Shown here: piece by piece, positions 55,379-64,000 of the stretch
Layout of the letters: each line of letters opens with the position of its first letter
Position numbering within the stretch: the first letter of the stretch is position 1
Assembly (NCBI GenBank): GCA_028673005.1
Contig: CM054116.1
Span: 133,587,547 to 133,651,546 of the forward strand
Reading direction: 5' to 3'
Source: Tanypteryx hageni
Taxonomy: Eukaryota; Arthropoda; Insecta; Odonata; Petaluridae
Length of the DNA stretch: 64,000 bases
The notes under the pieces: generated by a model
Databases searched by the model: none
What the model saw: the letters and a program-made list of their open reading frames with translations, nothing else
Told to the model about the DNA's origin: nothing
Translations under genes and position numbers: made by a program

Positions 55379-55854
55379 GTTTTTTTCCTCCTATAAGTTG
55401 CCTTATGCTTTCACGCAAAAATATATTTACGTGCATTCAATTTTGTTATTGAAGATATCTCACTATCTTGAGATTCAGTAGGAATTTTATGCTGTACCTC
55501 ATTGGGGACGTTCAGCGTTGTAAGATTTACTACTCACCTTTAATACCCCAATTCAAGAACGGGGTATTAGACTGACTTATGTGTTCACGCATAAAAATTA
55601 TATTCACCTACATTCCACCTTGTCTTCTGCGTTTGTTGGATAATCCCATCTGTTTTTATTATTAAGTACTCTTTATAAAAAGTATAAAATTAACTTCTTC
55701 CAGGTCGAGTCTGTCGGCCTGTCCATTCCGTCTGCATGTTTCATCTCCAAAACTAATGATTAGAAAGAGACTTCAATATTGTGAAATTTTCAAATATATT
55801 GATAGGTTTTATGGATGGTTTCCAAAGGAAACATAGCCTTATGAAACGGTCGTA
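55379..55854. other. Unassigned AT-rich sequence
   Basis: Nothing recognised beyond a possible SINE body directly after the tRNA-like head. Confidence 0.3.
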
Positions 55855-55960
55855 TAAGTATGTCTGTCCCCCACTAACAACTTTTGCATCAGTGGACCGA
55901 TTTTCATGAAACATGGTATAATGCTCGTGTTGCCAGGGCCCACCTCCGGGCTATATTTTA
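55855..55960 (+). repeat. Dispersed repeat with GTCTGTC motif, copy 2
   Basis: Related to 41120-41299 (see there). A tRNA-like 3-prime half follows at 55975-56010. Confidence 0.4.
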
Positions 55961-55974
55961 TTTGGCGAAGATGG

Positions 55975-56010
55975 AAGTCCTGGGTTCGATTCCAGGAACA
56001 TTTTTTCCCT
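55975..56010 (+). repeat. tRNA-like T arm fragment
   Basis: GGAAGTCCTGGGTTCGATTC, then CAGGAACATTTTTTCCC. The T arm CCTGG-GTTCGATT-CCAGG is well paired, but no complete tRNA precedes it. The ACATTTTTTCCC tail resembles the AATTTTTCCC tail of the fold-back pair at 425-650, so it is likely a SINE remnant. Confidence 0.5.
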
Positions 56011-56921
56011 ATTTGTTTTATATGGGCAGTCTCAAATCCATCGTGTAGAGATGTTTTCTTTAATATATTAAAATATCTTAAAATTGTGATATCGAAGCGA
56101 AGTTTTTACTGTTCTAATGGAAAAAGAATGTATATTCTAATTCTTATCACGGAATTTTGATAATTGATTGTATTTTCTTGAATTTCTACTAAAACGTAGA
56201 GTTTTTGCGTTTTAAATCGCATTTTAACGGATTGTTGCCATGGAGACGACTATTACCGAACTCTGCTAAAGCATAGAAGAGAGAAGAAATGGGTCAGTAC
56301 CAAGCTTCGCTTTACATATATATATATATATGTTTTGGACCCCGTCTAATCTGAAAAATCCAAAGCTGCTTGCAGGGTTCAAACCACCTTACTCGAATTA
56401 ATCATCACGTATCACGCGTTGACGCTGCGATAAATGTTACTTTGAATTCGCGTGGGAAGATAGATATATGGTATTAATGGCATTTGTTTAGTTTTTAAAT
56501 TGTTTTCTTTTTAGTTGTTTATTTTTATAATTTCATTATTTTGACTACAGTTATCACATTGTTTGTACTATATAACCTTAGCTTTCCTTTCCTTTATTTA
56601 TATTGCTGAAGCAAAACTGAACAAATTACAAGCGTCCATATCAGCAACGAGATTAAAAATTTTACAAACTATCGTTATTGTTCGTGGTGTAATAGAAGTC
56701 TCTTTATTTTAATGTGGATTTGTATTGATACGAGTGTTCCTATGTTTTTGAAGGGATATTTCTGCTAATAATTGTTTTTATTTATCGTAATTTTTATTTA
56801 TCTTAAAAACCTTTTTATATTTATTCATTTAAGGTAATTCTGAAAAGTGTTTTCCCTATGAAAAGGCCATTGAAAACCTCGTTGGTGATCAACAGTTTCA
56901 CTCCTACTAGTATCTAAAGCC
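56011..56921. other. Unassigned; (TA)n at 56315-56331
   Basis: AT-rich with no gene. Near 56370-56400 a weak tRNA-like phrase on the minus strand (GGTGGTTTGAACCCTGCAAG) is too short to call. Confidence 0.3.
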
Positions 56922-57274
56922 GAATTACTCTGAACTAGCAGTATATTTTCGTTGATTTTAAGCAATATGAATGGATAAGTCAGTATGTTCATTAATGAAA
57001 CAAAAGATACTATCATACTTCTTATTACTTATATACCAAACATTCTTACGTTTGCCACTGAGTTCTCTACGTCTGTCTGCATTCTCTTAACTGTAAAAAA
57101 TTAATGGTTAAATAAAGAGACTCCCACATCACTCAACAGCTGATAAACACTTTTGCAACTTTTTACGTCCATTCAAGCAGAAAGTTTATCATAATTATAT
57201 TATAGTTTATTCATATTAAATCATTAACTATATAAATTTTGTTATAAAAATTCATTTTTATATATTCACTTGTT
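56922..57274. repeat. Interspersed repeat G, copy 2
   Basis: Direct counterpart of 19960-20285 (see there). It contains about 27 extra bases near 56952-56980 (TTGATTTTAAGCAATATGAA) missing from copy 1. Confidence 0.75.
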
Positions 57275-57574
57275 TTCTTTTCCACTAGAATACCCTGCAG
57301 TAATGGACATTTGATCCAAACATACTTTATCGTATAAACAGTAACATTTATGAAATTTGTTTTAAAATAATACATGCTAAATATAATGTCAGAATGAGAT
57401 TTTGACATTGCTTTTAGAATTTTAAACCTGATAATGCTCTATTAATTTGTTTTCCAATGTTTCTCTATAATTGATAAACTATGAATTATAAATGATTTTT
57501 ATGGTATGAAAATTCCTTGAAATGACTAACTTCTTGTTTACTTTAGTGAGTGTTTTAAAGTAATTCAGGTCTTT
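57275..57574. other. Unassigned AT-rich sequence
   Basis: Nothing recognised. Confidence 0.3.
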
Positions 57575-58545
57575 TTATGCCAAAATTGTTTTTGCTTTAA
57601 TTTTATCTGTATTTATTTCCATTCAGTATTTTAAACTATTATTACCAGAATATTTATAATTTTCTGCAGTTCCTTTTACTTTCTTGATTGATGAAGTTGA
57701 TCATCAGCATACTTTACTGTTTTTTAAGAATCCTTCCTCCAATCTTAAAATCACCTGTGCCTTCTAGCACTTCTTGTATTTGTCTTTCTTCATGTATATA
57801 TAGAATAGAATCGTCAAATTGCAATAACTTTGCCTGAACTTTCTCCCGATATTTATTCCGGTGGTATCAGCGTTCTCCAATCCTTCTGCCAGTCGACTAA
57901 ACAACAGTCCTGGGTGTACTCTATTGCCCTTTCTAGTGTGATCATCACTACTCCGATATCATCCCTGCTACCTAGTTCTTTTCTAAAATCGAATTGATCT
58001 TTCCCAAGCATTTAGTTTATCTCTTTCTATTGCCTTTTAGTAAGAATTTTGAGATGATCTTCGACATGTGCGACTGTCGTCCTATCGTTCTGTAGTATTT
58101 ACAAACCATTGCCTTCGACTTCTTCTTTAAAGGGATCATTGTTACTTCCAGAAAATCCTGAGGCCACTTTTCTGAATTGTAAATCTCTTTAATTAATGTT
58201 GGTATCACTTTTATTCCTATTGTTCGCATGACTTTATGTACCTCTGCCGGTATTTCATTACCGCCGGTGGATTTTTCTCTCTCCAACTATTGAATCGCTT
58301 TTCCTACTTCACTTTCAATTACATATATTTGATCCCAAGCTGTCTTCTTCAACTTCGGCCTCTTCTCCAGTATTATATTTGTGTCGATCTTGTCTGCTTG
58401 TTAAGTGGTTCTTTAATATATTCTTTCTACATTTGTATTTCATCTTTCCTGAGTTAATAGTTCCCTGTTCACGGATACCATTAGGCTAACTTCTAATTCT
58501 AGCGCACAACTGTGCATCATGTCGAACCTCTCTACCTTTTCAAAC
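57575..58545 (-). mobile_element. RTE-type LINE relic, copy 3
   Basis: The minus strand aligns with the polymerase region of copy 1. The piece at 58286-58017 reads GGNEIPAEVHKVMRTIGIKV and then WPQDFLEVTMIPLKKKSKAM, the P..W....I.PL.KKG region of RTE polymerases. The piece at 57575-57890 corresponds to the segment around the YADD box, here decayed. A deletion near 57897 removes part of the middle present in copy 1. Many stops make it a dead relic. Confidence 0.8.
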
Positions 58546-60391
58546 TGCTCTATTTATAATAGATATATTAACTAATATAATTTTACACCCATGAATGGCA
58601 CGTGAGAGAGTAATAAAGAAGTGTCTTGAGTAAAAGTATTGTTTGTATTTCTAACTAAATTATTATCCTTGTTATTTAACACCGGAATCAAGCGGGCATG
58701 GTCTATCTTCGTTTTAAGAGGAAGTATAAAAGTGGCAAAACTCAGTTTTTGACCATAGTGACAATTTACGTGAGCACAAAGTTTCGCAAGTCGTATAACA
58801 TACGAACGAAGACTTTAAGAGGTAAGAACAGTGTGAGTGAAGCAGAGGACTACATTTTAACAGTAACGGTGGCTATCAGTGGTTTAAATTGAGAGGCAAC
58901 TCCATAGCTCACGCATAGAAATTATAAGTTAATAATTTCAGGTATTTGTAGATAGTCTGGATGAAAAGACTATGTGAAGATAACAGGCAAAGCAATTTTC
59001 TATAGAGAATTTCGGATATAATCTAATGAAAGCAATTTTGAAGACGCGACATTTTCTCTGATGATCTTCAATTTTCCCTCTTTGGACCGAGGGCTTTCTC
59101 CCTTCCTTCTCTTCGGATTCTCTTCTCCCCTTCCGCTCCACATCCTCCAGACCCTCCTTCTCCGAACCAACCTCGTTTGTCTCCATTACCCCATGCCCTC
59201 CCCTTCAGCATTGGCCATCGCCATTCTCATCAGGCGTTTAAAGAACATAACGCACTCCATATTTTATTTCGAAAAAATATGGATTTTGAAAAGACGCTCG
59301 GCTGTAGGCAAATTTAGTATATTCGAAATCGCATCTTTTTTTTAAAGGGCACTCGTGGAAATTTTTTCTGAAATGAACTCCCTCGAAATTGTCTGCTTGC
59401 AGTGATTTTATCCTGGTTTGTTCCGAAAAACCAATCATATCCGATTGAAAGAGGCCGACGAGAAATAAAATATGAAGGAGCAGTTTTTATTGGAGTCATT
59501 GCTTTGGTTCCTCTCATCTGATCGCATTTACTGATTTTATCTGAGTAAGAAACGACACGCTTATTTTCATGGACTGCGTCGAAAAAATCTCTGTACCCCC
59601 ATTTGCTGATATTGAGTACCTATCAAGATTTAAACGTTATAACTCTTATATTTTTTGTTGTATTTGTTTTTATATTTATGGTTTATTTAATCATAGAAAT
59701 TGTTTATAATAATCAAGAAAATCAGTACTATGGTTACCCCGTAATTCACTTTACCCCATGGTTTGTGGGCTGCAATTAATATTTTTTTGTGTTTTTTCCT
59801 CTTGCTTATTTTCGTGGGAAATATGTGAGACTAGAGGTTGTTTACAGTCGAGGACCGCTTAATAAAGACTGTTTTATTCATTAAACCCATGGTGTCGCAT
59901 CATCCTATCTGCTGGAAGCATTGACACACATACCGTTTTTCTTGATTATTAGAATTAATTATGATAACTATCTAAATCATAAAGATAGCAAATATAATAA
60001 TAAATATAAAAAAGAAAGCAATAAATAAAAATTGTTTAATTTTCCAGCCTAATCTATGATCCATTTAGTAACATCTGGGGACAAAGGGACTTTTGGGACA
60101 TGTGTTGATAAGAGTAACTATTATAATTTTTCCGCATTTTTCTCAAGATGTGTATCCAAATATTCCACTAGGGCATATTATTACGTAAATGACAGAAAAA
60201 GTAACAATGGCTCACATTAACACATAACTTGTTATCAAAGCGCGGAAGTTCTAGCAAAATGCCTTTTTCCTATTTTCATGTTTTCTTTTCAAATATGCCT
60301 TTATATCCAAAAACGCCTATTTTTTCTATTTAACTAAATTTTTGCCAAATGTCATTCCGTTCTGCCAAATCTCTTAAATCTGGCCACTATA
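58546..60391. other. Unassigned sequence
   Basis: A 64-codon plus frame at 58698-58892 (Lys/Arg-rich start) has no recognised family. At 59060-59240 a C/T-rich block leaves frames open on both strands. A CAGTCGAGGACCGCTTAATA phrase near 59850 resembles a Tc1/pogo-type end, but no partner was found. The remainder is AT-rich. Confidence 0.3.
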
Positions 60392-61550
60392 CACCAACTT
60401 TTTCAACTTCGTGTGCTTGCGGTTCGCGAATTTGCACTTCGCGACAAATTTTATGACCATTACTTCTGTTTCGAGCCGATTATTTGCATTTCGCGTCATG
60501 TGTTTGCGATGCCAACAAGCGGAAATTGCTCTAATTTTTTGTTTAGAAGTTCAATGTAAATCTTGGCGACCTAGAAAAGGGCTTACTATTATTTTATTAT
60601 ATTTATAATGCTCATTATTAGCAGTTTTCAAAGTAAACGAACGTGATAACTCTCGACTTAATTATTTTGTAGCTCAGTTTGAACTTCACCGCCAACGCCG
60701 CTATTTTCGAGGTGAAATTTTAGTTTAAAATTTAAAGAAATGCCATAATTTTGGAATGTAAGGTTTTCATTTACTATCTTTAGTATCTTTGTATTTTGAA
60801 CGTAATTTAGAGAAATGTTATTTTGTTTAGTTAGTTTTTCATTTTTTATGAGGAATGTTTAATGTAAATCTAAGAATTGCTATCATAATGTAACGTAAGA
60901 TTTTCTGCCGCGCACCTATATTGTACGCGATTGCTAAAATAAATTTTACCACTTTAGTGCTTCGTTTTTATTTTTTGACATTTTGAACAATTAAAGTAAA
61001 TGTTATTTTTCTTAAACTAGGTTTTGATTTTCTGTTACGCATTTCGAACGTAATTAATAAAAGAAAACTTTATAATGGTAGTGTTTTTTGCGGCTTGGAA
61101 ATGTTTTTTGCAGAATCCAAGAATACATCTGTGCATCACGTACTCAACATTTCATTTCAGTAGTTCATCAATTTAAATTAAAGGATTTCCTTGGAATGAG
61201 CAAAAGATATTCGAAAATCGCATGCGATGGAGTTATTGCACAAGCGCCGAAAGAAGTGTACCTAATCGCTGGTTTTCATTTGCTATTATGTGTTTTGAAG
61301 ATAATTAAAAGAATTTTTTTCACTTTATGATGCTAGGTTTTCATTTGATGTTTCGTTGTTGTAACATTTTCTTTTATTTTCTGTTATACTGCATTATTTA
61401 TGATAAAAAAGTGAATTTTTTAGTTTGACTGGGAACCATGCTCCCATAATAACATTGCGTCTTATGGAAAAATAGGACTTTCACTTCGCGAATTTACATT
61501 TCGCGTCAGTTTTCCGGAACAAAATATTCGCCAAGTTCAAAAAGGTGGTG
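60392..61550. mobile_element. Possible DNA element with diverged inverted ends
   Basis: The left end is CACCAACTTTTTCAACTTCG and the reversed right end CACCACCTTTTTGAACTTGG. Both are followed inward by TTCGCGAATTT and CATTTCGCGTC words (GGTTCGCGAATTTGCACTTC on the left; CACTTCGCGAATTTACATTT near the right). A plus frame of 80 codons (61088-61330) shows no motif. Flanking duplications are not evident. The ends and repeated TTCGCG words support one bounded element, possibly non-autonomous. Confidence 0.5.
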
Positions 61551-62209
61551 TTTTTTTTGACTCTCCAAGGACTGTTTTTACCCACCCTGGGTTCAATATC
61601 ATATAAAATTCAGACTATTGGCGCAGCTATGTCTTTATCTTAATCTGACCCTTCAGATCAAGAGAAAGAGGGTGGGAGATAGAAGTGGAACAAGGCTTAA
61701 AAAGAAGGCTTTAACTGCGTCTTTTCTCTCATTCTATAATTATTCTCCCTCTCTCTTTCCCTTTCTAATCTACAAGTTCTTAAACACAGCCTATAGAATA
61801 CGCTTCGGCAGTCGGAGTTTTCCTGCGCCAAAAAATATTTGGATTAAATGAAAATAATTGCGAAGATTTTATAAGGGGCGGAAATTGAGGTGAGCCCCGC
61901 AGATGTAGCTTGCTTTAAATACGCCCATGTCACTTCCGTGGAGATAGAGAGGTCCTTTTCACTTTTAAAGCATCCTAACTGACATCATTTGAATACATTA
62001 TTAATAGCGATCGCAATAATATTTCATTGAAATGTTATACCTACTCCATATAATTGGGCTTACCATATATTCAGGAGACAAAACGATTTCTGTAGATGAA
62101 ATATTTTTGTCACATGAACATAAATGTACCGAATATAAACTAACTCGGCATAGCATAAACGTATTTTCTATTGCTATTGAATAATTTTATTAATTTGCCA
62201 ATATGATAT
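61551..62209. other. Unassigned sequence
   Basis: No gene recognised. ATAATTGGGCTTACCATATAT near 62051 resembles the start of the element at 62218-62508 and may be a decayed end of a related copy. Confidence 0.3.
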
Positions 62210-62217
62210 TATAATAG

Positions 62218-62508
62218 TTAGGCTTACCCTATTTTCAAACAACCAAGGAGGGATGGCAATCAAAAACTGTCTAAAGAAACCCAAAAATGTTTTTAATATT
62301 AAAATATTAAATCTAAAATTCGGTATTTTAACAACAAAGAATTTATTTTATACTGGGAGTTCATTTATTTATCCAGAAAGAGAATATTTTTACAACTACC
62401 TCTGACTTCGGTATTATCTATTTTCCGGGACAGAACAACAAACCGGCCGGGACAAGTTCTCGAAACCAGGACAATCCCGGTCAAACCGGGAGGTATAGCA
62501 AGCCTACA
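62218..62508. mobile_element. hAT-like MITE, 291 bp
   Basis: TATAATAG lies on both sides (62210-62217 and 62509-62516), a perfect 8 bp target duplication. The left end TTAGGCTTACCCTATTTTC is answered by the reversed right end TGTAGGCTTGCTATACCTCC, an imperfect inverted repeat. The right half has repeated CCGGGA and CCCGGTCAAACCGGG words. There is no coding sequence. The 8 bp duplication points to the hAT superfamily. Confidence 0.7.
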
Positions 62509-62516
62509 TATAATAG

Positions 62517-62706
62517 AAGTATTTGGGTTATAATAAATTCCTATTTAGCGCCCATTTTCCTGTTTTATTGTGCCATTTTTCCTGTCTATTTTGAAATTTT
62601 GTAGTGCCTGAACTTCCGGGCCATGTTATTATCGATATATAAAAGTAATATTTCTAAGAAATCCTTTAAAAACTTCATATATTTAATAGGGAAATCTTCA
62701 TTATTT

Positions 62707-62752
<46 letters not shown>

Positions 62753-63271
62753 ATATTTTTATATTAACCGTTGGAGACCGTTTAAAAGACGCATATGTTC
62801 AGTTCGACCAAGTGAAGGAACTTACGAGTCTCCTTTCAGTAAATTCGCAATAAAACAAATATTGTATTACTTTTGTTAATTAAAGGGTTGAGTAGGTATA
62901 GAACCTCTCTGCTGTGAAGCCTGCAAATATTCGCTTCTTCGGAATGGATGCTATTTGGCCGAGATTTGCGAGGAAGGGATTTTAATCCTTCGTAACGAGG
63001 ATCCGCTGCGGATGTAATGAGGAAGCAGGTTCTCGATGAAAATTTTGTCCAATGTACTGAGGAAAAGCCTCTTATCTTTGTAGTACTTATATTAAAATAA
63101 ATCTCTAAATATTTCATATTCGGTATATAGATCACTTTTTTATATGCCGTGTAGTAAAGCTAAGTATATGAAAAATATGAATTGGTTCGTTTTTCATAAA
63201 ACACAGTAAAGAAATATAATATTCTAGCGCAATTGTCTGTCAAAAATGACGGATTCAAATTAATAAAAATC
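62517..63271. other. Unassigned; (AT)n at 62709-62748
   Basis: AT-rich with a microsatellite of about 40 bp. A 76-codon frame running through the microsatellite and a 99-codon minus frame (62836-63135) show no family motif. Confidence 0.35.
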
Positions 63272-63970
63272 TGATGTGGCCACCACATGACTTTCTCCAT
63301 ATCTGTAATATTTTTAAAAATTCCAAATTGGTTACATAATAATAAATATTTTACGAAACCGAGAAAATTTTCGGTTTACAAAGAACAGAAATAAACTCAA
63401 ACCGTAGCCTTCTGATATTGGATATAGCAACAAAGCTCCAAAAATTAAGAAAAGAAAAAGGAGCGTTACTAAGACGTAACTAAGGGTCAATTGTCAACAA
63501 TAGTCGTCGGTAGGTGGAGTGGTTGTGGCAGCTAAAAATATAAGATATCTCTAAAACAATCCATTATATGGAAAAATGTTTCAAACTAAGGTTGTAGAAA
63601 ATTAAATATTCTACAACATTTATTCCAATACATTTTTACGTTTGTCAAATATTAAAGCAAATATTTTAAAATAACTGATAAATTACAAGAGTAAACACCC
63701 ACTTCCGGTTGACCGATTTTCACCAAAAACTAAATAATTCTTGTGACTATCATAAAAATTTTAAATATAAAATTTCGCATTGACCTGATTTATAGTTTTT
63801 GAGTTAGAGTACCCACAAAAAGCTAACTCATACACGCACATACATCATCGAGAAAATGGTCAAACCGTGTTCAGGGGACCTCAAAAAGTGTATTTCCGTT
63901 GAAATCTTGAAGTCGATTTTTTTCATGAAAACGATACTTTCCCATATAAATACGTATGGAGAAAGTAAAA
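63272..63970 (-). mobile_element. Element E, copy 2 (inverted relative to copy 1)
   Basis: Reverse complement of 16431-17061. The plus strand starts CTGATGTGGCCACCACATGA, a hairpin-forming 3-prime end, then CTTTCTCCATATCTG. It ends CGTATGGAGAAAGTAAAAAA. Interior matches include CCACTTCCGGTTGACCGATT, TTTTTGAGTTAGAGTACCC and CAACAATAGTCGTCGGTAGG. The palindrome ATGTGG-CC/AC-CCACAT is perfect here and supports the Helentron-like 3-prime hairpin reading. Confidence 0.65.
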
Positions 63971-64000
63971 AACGGAATTGAAATTTTTGACTTTAAGTGA

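Noticed and set aside
56370..56450. Possible minus-strand tRNA-like sequence
   Set aside because: A GGTTTGAACCC-like phrase is present but no D arm or acceptor stem could be drawn.

Overview
This window looks like a transposon-rich, AT-biased intergenic or intronic stretch of an arthropod nuclear genome, most likely an insect. Supporting this are a 1.3 kb mariner with D34D motifs, RTE retrotransposon fragments with an insect-type C-terminal region, a CR1/L2-type LINE, hAT and PIF/Harbinger relics, tRNA-derived SINE-like pieces, Helitron/Helentron-like non-autonomous elements and long dinucleotide microsatellites. No bacterial operon structure is present. I found no host protein-coding gene that I can defend. 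Every recognisable reading frame is a transposon relic, and the longest uninterrupted frames elsewhere are low-complexity purine/pyrimidine tracts. Species-level assignment is not possible from the sequence alone.

Layout. 0.4-0.65 kb: a fold-back pair of tRNA-like SINE pieces. 2.4-7.6 kb: three copies of a Helentron-like (DINE-1/HINE-type) repeat. One is inverted and two are head to tail with no spacer; the last is split by a 1.36 kb CR1/L2 LINE. 11.2-12.0 kb: a purine/pyrimidine island. 13.4 kb: a perfect 22 bp hairpin. 16.4-17.8 kb: a second Helentron-like family (E) inserted in a repeat (F), with an uninterrupted F copy beside it. 17.87-19.07 kb: a PIF/Harbinger relic with a HARBI1-like fragment and a nested 280 bp hAT MITE carrying a perfect 8 bp target duplication. 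21.2 kb: a palindromic element with a hammerhead-ribozyme-like core. 22.67-23.98 kb: a mariner inserted in another F copy. 25.5 kb: a hAT MITE. 26-31.4 kb: several GC-rich, strand-asymmetric islands. 34.67-37.15 kb: a 2.5 kb element with about 640 bp inverted arms enclosing a broken gene. 38.9 kb: a perfect 33 bp-arm palindrome. 39.03-40.06 kb: the cleanest copy of the Helentron-like family. 40.8-41.07 kb: an 80 bp tandem repeat. 41.3-42.66 kb: a decayed hAT transposase with BED finger. 43.6-45.74 kb: a fold-back MITE, a Helitron-helicase remnant and an RTE relic. 46.7-49.75 kb and 53.5-54.0 kb: further purine/pyrimidine islands. 54.4-58.55 kb: two more RTE fragments, a second hammerhead-like copy, SINE pieces and a 350 bp repeat. 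60-62.5 kb: two inverted-terminus elements. 63.3-64 kb: the second E-family copy.

There is no gene pathway here. The interest lies in nested insertion history, two repeat families with the asymmetric-terminus plus 3-prime-hairpin architecture of Helentron-derived elements, a possible Helitron helicase remnant, a long-inverted-repeat element with unfamiliar cargo, and two hammerhead-like RNA motifs.
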